From assembly GCF_027498035.1 (NCBI RefSeq), contig NZ_CP114978.1:1984001-2048000 (forward strand): a stretch of 64,000 nucleotides of DNA, read 5' to 3'. The notes beneath the pieces are model-generated. The model was not told the DNA's origin, made no database searches, and saw only the letters and a list, made by a program, of their open reading frames with translations. The first letter of the stretch is position 1. Every line of letters starts with the position of its first letter. Origin of the DNA: Pseudoxanthomonas sp. (GTDB lineage: Bacteria > Pseudomonadota > Gammaproteobacteria > Xanthomonadales > Xanthomonadaceae). The translations under genes were made by a program, and so were the position numbers. Of this stretch, positions 35,287-42,407 are shown one piece after another.

Positions 35287-35318
35287 ACAAAAAACCCACC
35301 GGTTTGACGGAGGTGGGT
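35287..35318 (-). terminator. Rho-independent terminator downstream of the cassette array
   Basis: ACCCACC (minus strand of 35312-35318) pairs with GGTGGGT (35294-35300) around an 11-base loop and is followed by TTTTTTG. It would end transcripts entering from the cassette array, or a short RNA started near 35349. Confidence 0.72.
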
Positions 35319-35349
35319 ACCGCTGTACGAGGAGTTTCTAGGCTCCTTG
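35287..35349 (-). ncRNA. Candidate small RNA beyond the cassette array
   Basis: On the minus strand a perfect -35 TTGACA (35379-35384) is followed 17 bases later by CAATCT (35356-35361), a weak -10. Transcription from about 35349 would end at the terminator at 35287, giving roughly 60 bases with a CACCTCC motif beside the terminator stem that could pair with ribosome-binding sites. Promoter and start are inferred; alternatively the stretch is the attenuated leader of the XAC0095-type gene. Confidence 0.3.
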
Positions 35350-35437
35350 GGAAGGAGATTGCTAGTACCTAGTGGCGTTGTCAACCACTGAAAGAGCCTT
35401 TGCGTAACGCGACCGATCAACGGCAGAGTGCTGTGGA

Positions 35438-35462
35438 GAAAGTGCACTCTGACCCTTGTTTC
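35438..35462. repeat. Copy of the GTGCACTCTGACCC repeat
   Basis: GAAAGTGCACTCTGACCC, then TTGTTTC, at 35438-35462. This is one of at least five related copies between 34340 and 37165. It touches the end of attC site 1. Confidence 0.6.
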
Positions 35463-35521
35463 CATAACGCAAGAATTAAGCAGCGCCGCAGAGCGGCGTC
35501 GGCTTGAATGAATTGTTAGCC
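35462..35521 (-). other. Integron attC recombination site 1
   Basis: Read on the minus strand it begins GGCTAAC, continues TTCATTCAAGCCGAC, has a GC-rich imperfect palindrome (GCCGACGCCGC with GCGGCGCTGC), then GCTTAATTCTTGCGTTA. This is the architecture of Xanthomonas/Pseudomonas attC sites, 60 bp long. The stop codon of the pentapeptide gene (TAA) lies inside the first core site, typical of gene cassettes. The outer core GTTATGG departs from GTTRRRY, as expected where the array meets flanking DNA. Confidence 0.85.
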
Positions 35522-36043
35522 GCCACCCGGCTCTGGCCCGTCGTTGTCTGCCCAAGCGATTTCCGAGCGTTGTTGGTCGGAGAGCGACAGCACAGCGCCC
35601 TGAGCCAGGGTGAGGACTGCTCCGGACATGCGAGCGTCAGAGAAATCGCAACCGTCAAAAGACGACTGACGGAGATCCGCTCCACTCAAATTGGCCGAGT
35701 TAAATGAGGTATTAGAGAAAAGAGATGAACGTAGGTCGCTACGCACAAGAAGGGCAGACGAGAAATTGGTTCCAATGAAGTCGTTCCAGCACAAGTTGGA
35801 CTCCGATAGGTCGGAATTGTGGAATGAAACGCTCGTAAACTCTGATCGACCAAAGAACGTCCGAGGGAGGGACAAGCCACTTAGATCGTCTCCGTCAAGC
35901 ATCACGCGAAAGAAATTGACGCCTAATGGCTCTTCGTCATCGTATTGGGGCACGTGGTCCGGAAGCGGCGGAATACTTCCTGGCTCTAAGTAGTCCGGTT
36001 GCAACTTAAAACACGACGCTTCATAGCTCTGTCGAGTTTCCAT
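35516..36043 (-). CDS. Pentapeptide-repeat protein in an integron cassette
   Basis: A 175-residue protein. The middle, about residues 45-145, consists of pentapeptide repeats (SFHNSDLSESNLCWNDF; SFNSANLSGADLRQSSFDG) that fold as a right-handed quadrilateral helix. Such proteins include gyrase-protecting Qnr/MfpA proteins and many of unknown role; nothing here shows which. The gene fills a cassette: it starts 16 bases after attC site 2 (GGGAG as ribosome site) and ends inside attC site 1. Its base composition is visibly less GC-rich than the flanking core genome. Start ATG 36041-36043. Confidence 0.83.
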   Translation of the reverse strand: METRQSYEASCFKLQPDYLEPGSIPPLPDHVPQYDDEEPLGVNFFRVMLDGDDLSGLSLPRTFFGRSEFTSVSFHNSDLSESNLCWNDFIGTNFSSALLVRSDLRSSLFSNTSFNSANLSGADLRQSSFDGCDFSDARMSGAVLTLAQGAVLSLSDQQRSEIAWADNDGPEPGGG

Positions 36044-36058
36044 AAAACTCCCTGTGGC

Positions 36059-36115
36059 GGCTAACGCTGGAATTAAGCGGCGGCGAAGCCGTCCGCCTTG
36101 AATGAGATGTTAGGC
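36059..36115 (-). other. Integron attC recombination site 2
   Basis: On the minus strand it begins GCCTAAC, continues TCATTCAAGGCGGAC, has the palindrome GGCGGACGGC/GCCGCCGC around a CTTCG turn, and ends GCTTAATTCCAGCGTTAGCC. Both core sites (GCCTAAC and GTTAGCC) fit the RYYYAAC/GTTRRRY rule. It is 57 bp and separates the zinc-ribbon cassette from the pentapeptide cassette. Confidence 0.88.
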
Positions 36116-36544
36116 CTAGACCTGAGGCAGCGCCTCGGAAGGCGTTAGGTCTTTGCCATGAGCGTCGGCCAAGTGGAAAACGTCTTTGCAGGTGTTGCAG
36201 TAGTATCCGCGCTCGCCCCAACTGTACTCACCATACCGCAAGCCACCTTTATTGCATGATGGGCAATGGGGATTCTTGTGACGATCCCACAGGATACCGA
36301 ACTTGAGCTTTAGGTCACTGGGTCGTGACAGGCGCCAAATGACAGCTACCAAAACTATGTTGAGGAGAACAGATAACAAAAAAATGGCTAGAACAACACG
36401 AAGTGAAGTTGCTGCCTCAAGCGCTGGCAGAAGAGCCGGGGCCAGTTTGTAAAACAGCCAACCAAGAAGAACCATTAGCGCGGATGCACACGCCGATCCG
36501 ATATGAGACCAGAAGCCATCTTTGAATTTATCGAGCAGCGACAT
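36116..36544 (-). CDS. Two-helix membrane protein with C-terminal zinc ribbon, integron cassette
   Basis: A 142-residue protein. Two hydrophobic helices at about 18-38 (ASALMVLLGWLFYKLAPALL) and 48-72 (VVLAIFLLSVLLNIVLVAVIW) are followed by a cytosolic zinc ribbon with CPSC and CNTC pairs (HCPSCNKGG; YYCNTCKDVFHLAD). Function unknown. The TAG stop directly adjoins the core of attC site 2, and the ATG at 36542-36544 lies 13 bases from a half attC site, so it is a gene cassette. AT-richer than flanking core genes. Confidence 0.78.
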   Translation of the reverse strand: MSLLDKFKDGFWSHIGSACASALMVLLGWLFYKLAPALLPALEAATSLRVVLAIFLLSVLLNIVLVAVIWRLSRPSDLKLKFGILWDRHKNPHCPSCNKGGLRYGEYSWGERGYYCNTCKDVFHLADAHGKDLTPSEALPQV

Positions 36545-36557
36545 AGCTATTTTCTAG

Positions 36558-36590
36558 GCCTAACTACTGAAATAAGCCGACCTGCGAAAA
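36558..36590 (-). other. Remnant half of an attC site (site 3)
   Basis: Minus strand: GGTCGGCTTATTTCAGTA followed by the core GTTAGGC (36558-36564). This is the right half of an attC site like sites 1 and 2. The left half is missing; a repeat element and a transposase fragment begin at about 36586, so the upstream cassette has probably been lost by insertion or deletion. Confidence 0.65.
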
Positions 36591-36650
36591 CGGGGTCAGA
36601 GTACGGTTTCTTTGGTCGCTCATGAAAAGTGCACTCTGACCCCTGTTTCG
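36587..36650. repeat. Inverted pair of GTGCACTCTGACCCC-type repeats
   Basis: AACGGGGTCAGAGTAC (36589-36604) faces AAGTGCACTCTGACCCC (36625-36641) with GTTTC beyond it. The two arms share GGGGTCAGAGT and form a long imperfect hairpin. This copy sits exactly at the junction between the half attC site and the transposase remnant. Confidence 0.65.
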
Positions 36651-36657
36651 GAAGGCA

Positions 36658-36975
36658 CCAGGACTTATCAGCCTTCAGATCGCTCCAGTCGATCACGATC
36701 AAAGGACGTGGCCCGCGTAACAACCAGCGCGCCATCGACGCATGCAGTGACAAGCACTCGGCATGCAGACGACGGTTGCTCAGCAAGCGGTCCAGCGCCT
36801 TGAGCGGTGCGCGTACCCGCACCGCGCCAGGCCAGCGCCGGGCCAGATCAATCAAGGTCAATCGCCAGCCGGCTGCCAGCGCTTCCACAGCCTTCAGCAG
36901 CACCCGCTCACGCAAGGCATGCATGGGCTCCAATGCATCGGCAAGACACCTCTGCAATACTTCGGTGGCGCGCAT
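36658..36975 (-). pseudogene. IS4-family transposase, N-terminal remnant
   Basis: About 106 codons from ATG 36973-36975 (MRATEVLQRCLADALEPMH) to the DDE-domain start IDWSDLKADKSW match the N-terminal part of IS4-type transposases. The similarity stops there and runs into the repeat at 36650; the remaining roughly 250-300 residues, including most of the catalytic triad, are absent. Only the first Asp (IDWSD) is present. The bases upstream (36976-37100) may include the old IS end and leader. The remnant marks the upstream border of the cassette array. Confidence 0.75.
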
Positions 36976-37087
36976 GGCCGTAGTCCTTCTTTGGCTTAGA
37001 CACCTCGAAGACTGCGCCATGCGCGTACTCGTTTCCACCCGAAAAGCCTAGCAACTTGCTGATTCGGATCGGAAAAACGTGGGGATA

Positions 37088-37165
37088 CTTCAGACTCTGA
37101 CCCCTGTTTCGCAGACCCCTGTTTCGCAAGAGCAGGGAAGTGCACTCCGCCCCCTGCTTTTAGAC
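37088..37165. repeat. Tandem degenerate copies of the GTGCACTCTGACCCC repeat
   Basis: ACTCTGACCCCTGTTTCG at about 37093-37110 is followed at once by AGACCCCTGTTTCG, then AAGTGCACTCCGCCCCC (37139 onward) and AGACCCCTGCTTC. At least three imperfect units are seen in 80 bases, ending where the AT-rich 3' flank of the ParA-like gene starts. Confidence 0.6.
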
Positions 37166-37206
37166 CCCTGCTTCTATTAAATCAACTAAAATTACCCTAT
37201 TGCTTA

Positions 37207-38271
37207 CTAAATCGCCTTAACAACTGAATCAAGTGCAATCCTACAGTCCACAACCCTATTATTGTCTATGTCGACCTTTCGCCCATGCACGAAATGCTTA
37301 CCCCCCACTAATGACGATACAGGAACGCCCTCGTGTGCTGCGACCACCCCTGCGGTATTAAAATCTCTCAGCGAAACCGAATATTTTGCGACGAAATCGT
37401 TCTCGCTAATGGGAGCCTGTGCACGCGGAGTAAACCTAGCAGGATTTCCCAGATACAAGCCGTAAAGCGATCCAGCGCTCGCTCTTGAAAGTGCCGCAAA
37501 TGCAGCCGCGGCGCCTAGGTTTTGCGTCAGCCTGTTACCAATTACCTGATGAATTTTCGGAACGGAAACGCCATATGCTTGCGCGTTATGTGCAAATGTC
37601 CAAGCGCCGTAAATTGGGTGAGGCGGATTTTGACCATATAGGAGCGAGTGCATTGCACCAATCGCGGTCCTTGATGAATCGTCCGCGTTAACCGGCAGGA
37701 GAAGTCGTTCAACGGCGCAGATTGCCAATTCCGTGTAGCTTGAGAAGCTGGGATTTGTATCAATAAAGACTATCCACTCTCCGCCCATTTCCTGATCAAC
37801 GGAAGCAATTAACCGCTTCACCACCTCATGAACCCAGACCCAAGGCTTGATGACTGGAAGGACCTGTTGCGCAGACCCAAGGTTAGATATATATGCTGAG
37901 ATCAACTCTAAATTTGGATCGCCACATATTAAATTCAAATTCTTAGGAAGACTCGCATTTATGTTCGAAACTTTCGTAACGTATGTTGAAGCGTTCGGCG
38001 AGGCGGCCATGGGACCGCCGCCCAAGGCCTGCGTCAAATATCCGACAATGGTCGGAGCAACCGCACTCGTGCAAAGCTTATGAACTTCAGTCTCACCCTT
38101 CACTCCCCCGCCAAGAAGCATCATGCTCACGTTTGCCTGTGGGCACATATCTATAACAAGAACATTCTTTTCGGGATTGAGCTCCGCATATCGCGACGCC
38201 ACGTTGAAGGTAATCGTACTTTTTCCAACTCCACCCTTATTGTTCCAAACCGCGTATGAATTAGTAATCAC
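37207..38271 (-). CDS. Solitary ParA/MinD-like ATPase
   Basis: A 354-residue P-loop ATPase. The deviant Walker A motif NNKGGVGKST lies at residues 10-19, followed by the ParA-type VLVIDMCPQANVS and Walker B WIVFIDTNPSFSSYTELA. These motifs mark the ParA/Soj group that partitions DNA or positions cell components. No ParB-like gene or parS repeat is visible nearby. I choose the GTG at 38269-38271 because AGGGGGG lies about six bases upstream; a GTG two codons earlier would be too close. Composition is markedly less GC-rich than the neighbouring nrd genes, suggesting transfer. It lies 41 bases downstream of nrdJb on the same strand. Confidence 0.82.
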   Translation of the reverse strand: MITNSYAVWNNKGGVGKSTITFNVASRYAELNPEKNVLVIDMCPQANVSMMLLGGGVKGETEVHKLCTSAVAPTIVGYLTQALGGGPMAASPNASTYVTKVSNINASLPKNLNLICGDPNLELISAYISNLGSAQQVLPVIKPWVWVHEVVKRLIASVDQEMGGEWIVFIDTNPSFSSYTELAICAVERLLLPVNADDSSRTAIGAMHSLLYGQNPPHPIYGAWTFAHNAQAYGVSVPKIHQVIGNRLTQNLGAAAAFAALSRASAGSLYGLYLGNPARFTPRAQAPISENDFVAKYSVSLRDFNTAGVVAAHEGVPVSSLVGGKHFVHGRKVDIDNNRVVDCRIALDSVVKAI

Positions 38272-38312
38272 ACCCACCCCCCTGGAAAAAAAAGACCACT
38301 ACGGCAATCTCT

Positions 38313-39113
38313 TCACCCGCACTTCGAATACCCACAGTTCAAGCACGTCGCGCACCCATCCATGATCACCAGCGCCTTGGTATTGCACTTGTGGCACATG
38401 GTGGCACTGGGCGGGAACGAGGCCCCGTCGCCGGTCACAGCGATGTCCTCCTCATGATCGGCCGTGCTGTTGGGAACGATAGCGGCCGGCTCAGGGCTCA
38501 CTTCAGTGTTTTTTTTTGCACGATCTTCGTACTGCTTGCGTTTCTCGGCCAGGATTGCCTTCTGATGGTCGCTCATGTCCGGGTCGTGCAGCAGGCCGAT
38601 GGACTTCATGTGTTCTTCGACGATGGCGCCGAGTTCGGCGACCAGCGAGGGCATGTACACGCCGCCGGGCTTGAAATAGCCACCGCGCGGGTCGAACACG
38701 GCCTTCATCTCATCCACCACGAAGGTCACGTCGCCGCCCTTGCGGAACACCGCGGACATGATGCGGGTCAGCGCCACGATCCACTGGAAGTGCTCCATGG
38801 ACTTGGAGTTGATGAAGATCTCGAACGGGCGGCGGTGTTCGTGCTCGGTGCCGGCGTTGAGCACGATGTCGTTGATGGTCACGTAGAAGGCGTGTTCCAC
38901 CATGGGCGACTTGATCTTGTAGGTGCTGCCGATCAGCACATCCGGGCGCTCGATGCGCTCGTGCATCTGGATGACTTCGGCCACGGGCAGTTCGGCCTCG
39001 GCGCTGGCCTGGCTGACCGACGCAGCGGGCACCGGCGGCGCGGCGGCACGCGCCTTGTCTTCCGGGGTGAGCACGCTGTAGCCCTTGATTTTCTTGTCGA
39101 TCTTGACGGCCAT
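38313..39113 (-). CDS. nrdJb: Ribonucleotide reductase class II accessory/C-terminal subunit (NrdJb-like)
   Basis: A 266-residue protein. The central part (RRPFEIFINSKSMEHFQWIV; TRIMSAVFRKGGD) is the TSCPD-type domain normally at the C-terminal end of B12-dependent reductases. A cysteine-rich end (MCHKCNTKAL; CATCLNCGYSKCG) would supply the redox thiols that re-reduce the active site. In Pseudomonas aeruginosa the enzyme is likewise split into NrdJa and NrdJb and both are needed. The ATG at 39111-39113 is used. It is transcribed in the same direction as the main subunit but separated from it by a histone-like gene. Confidence 0.86.
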   Translation of the reverse strand: MAVKIDKKIKGYSVLTPEDKARAAAPPVPAASVSQASAEAELPVAEVIQMHERIERPDVLIGSTYKIKSPMVEHAFYVTINDIVLNAGTEHEHRRPFEIFINSKSMEHFQWIVALTRIMSAVFRKGGDVTFVVDEMKAVFDPRGGYFKPGGVYMPSLVAELGAIVEEHMKSIGLLHDPDMSDHQKAILAEKRKQYEDRAKKNTEVSPEPAAIVPNSTADHEEDIAVTGDGASFPPSATMCHKCNTKALVIMDGCATCLNCGYSKCG

Positions 39114-39224
39114 GGCCTGGGTTCCTGGATGCGGATGCTGTGACGATGTGGCTACCCGCCGCACGCGGTGCGCGTGCCGGCGTTGCACCCTTCCCAGGGA
39201 TGCGGGAAGGGCGGTACCGCGGAA

Positions 39225-39863
39225 TTACTTCACGGCTTTCTTGACGGCCTTCTTGGCAGCCGTAGCTTTCTTCGCCACGGTCTTGGCGACCTTCTTCACG
39301 GCTTTCTTTTCGGCGGCGATCTTTTTGGTGGCGGCTTTCTTGACGGCGGCCACTTTCTTGACGACTTTCTGCGCGCCCTTCTTCACCGCTTTCTTGTCGG
39401 CGGCAAGCTGCTTGGTGGCCGTCTTCTTGGCGGCGGCCAGGTCCTTGGAAACGGTCTTGGCGACCTTCTTCACCGCCTTCTTGTCGGCGGCGAGTTTCTT
39501 GCCGGCCTTGGCTTCCAGCTGCTTGACGGCTTTCTTCAGGGCGGCCTTCTTGCCGGCGCCCTTGGCCTTCAACGCGGCGGCCTCGACCTTGCCGTTGGTG
39601 CTGGCGGTGTTGAGCTTCTTCTTGGTGGAGTCCACGGTTTTCTTGACGGCCTTGGTGACCTTGCTGGTGCGCTTGGTCAGGGCCTTCTTGGCATCGGCCA
39701 GCTTGGTGCCGAGGGTCTTCTTGGCCTTGGCCGCGCGCTTGGCGACCTTGCCTGCCGTGACGCTGGCGGCATCGGCCACGACCGTGGCCAGTTCGCTGGT
39801 TTTCTCTTTCACGCTGTCCGCAGCATCAGACAGCGCCGCCGTGATATCCGTTCCTGTGCTCAT
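39225..39863 (-). CDS. Histone H1-like Lys/Ala-rich DNA-binding protein
   Basis: A 212-residue protein made mainly of lysine and alanine, with repeated AAKKAVKKVAK-like units (residues about 100-212: KLAADKKAVKKVAKTVSKD; KKIAAEKKAVKKVAKTVA). The first 60 residues are less basic (ALSDAADSVKEKTSELATVV), resembling a short phasin-like helix. Lysine-rich proteins such as AlgP and HctB-like proteins bind DNA through this type of tail. GGAGGG precedes the ATG at 39861-39863. It lies between the nrdJb and nrdJa genes on the same strand. Repeats may vary in number between strains. Confidence 0.8.
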   Translation of the reverse strand: MSTGTDITAALSDAADSVKEKTSELATVVADAASVTAGKVAKRAAKAKKTLGTKLADAKKALTKRTSKVTKAVKKTVDSTKKKLNTASTNGKVEAAALKAKGAGKKAALKKAVKQLEAKAGKKLAADKKAVKKVAKTVSKDLAAAKKTATKQLAADKKAVKKGAQKVVKKVAAVKKAATKKIAAEKKAVKKVAKTVAKKATAAKKAVKKAVK

Positions 39864-40030
39864 GTGCCCTCCGAAGGGCGTTGGGGGTTGATGACGACGA
39901 TGATGCTAATGCAGCCAGGGGTGAAGCCTTGCGCGTGTTGCGTGGCGCGTTGATGCGGCGTTCGGATTTTCCCGTCCGGCGCTGACGCCGGGGGACGAAC
40001 AGGCAACATCAGAACTTGCCGTGACCCTTC

Positions 40031-42184
40031 TCAAAACTTGCCGTAATAACCCTCTTTCAGCGCATCGAACAGGTTGGCAGCGGTGTGCAGCTCGCCGTCG
40101 TATTCGATCTGCTCGTTGCCCTTGGCCTCGACGAAGGTGCCGTCTTCCAGCTCGAAGCGGTAGGTGGTGTTCTCCAGGTCGGCTTCCTTCACCAGTACGC
40201 CCTGGAAGGCAGCCGGGTTGAAGCGGAAGGTGGTGCAGCCCTTCAGGCCCTGCTGGTGGGCGTAGCGGTAGATGTCCTTGAACTGCTCGTACGGGTAGTC
40301 CGTGGGTACGTTCGCGGTCTTGGAGATGGAACTGTCCACCCACTTCTGCGCGGCGGCCTGCACGTCGACATGCTCCTTCGGATTGATGTCGTCGGCGGCG
40401 ATGAAGTAATCGGGCAGTCGGGCGTCAGCGTCTTCCGAGAACGGCATGGCGTTGGCGTTGACCAGCTCGCGGTAGGCCAGCAACTCGAAGGAGAACACAT
40501 CCACCTTTTCCTTGGACTTCTTGCCTTCGCGGATCACGTTGCGGCTGTAGTGGTGGGCGAACGAGGGTTCGATGCCGTTGGAGGCGTTGTTGGCCAGGCT
40601 CAGCGAGATGGTGCCGGTGGGTGCGATGGAGCTGTGGTGGGTGAAGCGGGCGCCGACTTCGGCCAGTTCTTCGACCAGTTCCGGGGCGACGGTGGCGATG
40701 CGCTGCATGTAGCGGCTGTACCGGGCGTGCAGCACCTTGCCTTCGATCTGCTGGCCGATGCGCCAGCCGTCTTTTTCCATCTCCGGGCGCTGGCGCAGCA
40801 TGGCGGCGGTGACTTCAAAGCGTTCTTCCATGATCGGCGCGGCGCCTTTCTCCCTGGCCAGGGCCAGGCCGGTTTCCCAGCCGGCCACGGCCATGTCGCG
40901 GGCGATGGCTTCGGTGAACTCGCACGACTCGGCGCTGCCGTACTTCATGCGCAACATGGTCAGGGTGCTGCCCAGGCCCAGGAATCCCATGCCGTGGCGG
41001 CGCTTGCGCAGGATCTCGTTGCGCTGCTGCTCCAGCGGCAGGCCGTTCACTTCGACCACGTTGTCGAGCATGCGGGTGAACACGCGCACGACTTCCTTGT
41101 ATTCGGCCCAGTCGAAACGCGCCTGCTCGGTGAACGGATCGCGCACGAAGTTGGTCAGGTTGACCGAGCCCAGCAGGCAGGCACCGTAGGGCGGCAATGG
41201 CTGTTCGCCACAAGGATTGGTCGCGCGGATGTTCTCGCACCACCAGTTGTTGTTCATCTCGTTGACGCGGTCGATCAGGATGAAGCCCGGTTCTGCGTAG
41301 TCGTAGGTGGACACCATGATCATGTCCCACAGGTGGCGGGCGCGGATCTGCCCGTACACCTTGCAGGCCACCAGGCCGTCGTCGCGGCGGATGTAGGTGT
41401 CGGACGTCGGCCATTCGCGCCACAGGATCTTGCTGGTGTCGGCCAGGTCGAAATCGGCTTCTTCCTTCTTGCCCAGCGGGAACACCAGCGGCCAGTCGGC
41501 GTCGTTGTCCACCGCCTGCATGAAGCCATCGGTGATCAGCAGTGACAAGTTGAACTGGCGCAGGCGGCCGTCCTCGCGCTTGGCGCGGATGAAATCCTTT
41601 GCATCCGGGTGGGACACATCGAAGGTGCCCATCTGCGCGCCGCGGCGGCCGCCGGCGCTGGAGACGGTGAAACACATCTTGTCGAAGATATCCATGAAGG
41701 ACATCGGGCCGGAGGTGTAGGCACCTGCGCCGGCGACGAACGCGCCCCTGGGCCGCAGGGTGCTGAACTCGTAGCCGATGCCGCAGCCGGCCTTGAGGGT
41801 CAGGCCGGCTTCGTGGACTTTCTCCAGGATGCCGTCCATCGAGTCGGTGATGGTGCCCGACACGGTGCAGTTGATCGTGCTGGTGGCCGGCTTGTGTTCC
41901 AGCGCGCCGGCATTGGAGGTGATGCGGCCGGCGGGAATCGCGCCACGGCGCAGCGCCCACAGGAAACGCTCATACCAGAGGGCACGCTTTTCGGCCGTGG
42001 GCTCGGCATCGGCCAGGGCGCGGGCCACGCGCTGGTAGGTGCCGTCGATGTCGGCATCGATGGCCTCGCCGGCCTTGCTCTTCAGGCGGTACTTCTTGTC
42101 CCAGATGTCCTGGGACGCCGGCTGCATCGGAATGACCCGTGCCGCTTCTTCTTTCTTGACTGCCTCAAGGCGCACCGTGCTCAT
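40031..42184 (-). CDS. nrdJ: Adenosylcobalamin-dependent ribonucleoside-diphosphate reductase, catalytic subunit (NrdJa)
   Basis: A 717-residue class II reductase that makes deoxyribonucleotides with or without oxygen, using vitamin B12. The first redox cysteine is in ATSTINCTVSG; the radical site is NPCGEQPLPPYGACLLGSVN with Asn, Cys and Glu; HHSSIAPTGTISLSLANNAS is the phosphate-binding region. It ends at YYGKF without the C-terminal cysteine domain, which is encoded separately downstream (nrdJb). The ATG at 42182-42184 is used; the longer frame is not coding. Two NrdR boxes lie about 225-270 bases upstream. Confidence 0.95.
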   Translation of the reverse strand: MSTVRLEAVKKEEAARVIPMQPASQDIWDKKYRLKSKAGEAIDADIDGTYQRVARALADAEPTAEKRALWYERFLWALRRGAIPAGRITSNAGALEHKPATSTINCTVSGTITDSMDGILEKVHEAGLTLKAGCGIGYEFSTLRPRGAFVAGAGAYTSGPMSFMDIFDKMCFTVSSAGGRRGAQMGTFDVSHPDAKDFIRAKREDGRLRQFNLSLLITDGFMQAVDNDADWPLVFPLGKKEEADFDLADTSKILWREWPTSDTYIRRDDGLVACKVYGQIRARHLWDMIMVSTYDYAEPGFILIDRVNEMNNNWWCENIRATNPCGEQPLPPYGACLLGSVNLTNFVRDPFTEQARFDWAEYKEVVRVFTRMLDNVVEVNGLPLEQQRNEILRKRRHGMGFLGLGSTLTMLRMKYGSAESCEFTEAIARDMAVAGWETGLALAREKGAAPIMEERFEVTAAMLRQRPEMEKDGWRIGQQIEGKVLHARYSRYMQRIATVAPELVEELAEVGARFTHHSSIAPTGTISLSLANNASNGIEPSFAHHYSRNVIREGKKSKEKVDVFSFELLAYRELVNANAMPFSEDADARLPDYFIAADDINPKEHVDVQAAAQKWVDSSISKTANVPTDYPYEQFKDIYRYAHQQGLKGCTTFRFNPAAFQGVLVKEADLENTTYRFELEDGTFVEAKGNEQIEYDGELHTAANLFDALKEGYYGKF

Positions 42185-42407
42185 GGGTTGGAACTCTCCC
42201 TGGTGGAAAAGGCGCCGCCGCGCGAAGCGCGCGGGAGCGTGGTGATGTGGGGAACGTGCTGCTGGGCGACGGCAGGAAAGCCGCGCGCCGGGCCGTCCGG
42301 AAAGGGCCTGCGAAGGTGTTGTCGACTGGGCTGGCAGGACATCCATCCCGCGGTCACGACCTGTTGCATGCGCCGGCTCCCTGATGGCGCTGATATTCCC
42401 AAGACAA

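Noticed and set aside
35320..35460. tRNA gene downstream of the array
   Set aside because: I could not fold a cloverleaf or find a T-loop; only a promoter-like stretch and a terminator are visible.
37088..37165. CRISPR array
   Set aside because: The repeats are irregular, degenerate, not evenly spaced and lack unique spacers of fixed length; no cas genes are present.
39225..39863. Long plus-strand reading frames opposite the histone-like gene
   Set aside because: They encode Phe/Leu-rich or Gly/Leu-rich repeats that simply mirror the Lys/Ala codons on the other strand.
42185..42407. Cobalamin riboswitch in the leader of the B12-dependent reductase gene
   Set aside because: I searched the leader by eye for the conserved B12 box and its pairing elements and found none; only the NrdR-like pair upstream is supported.
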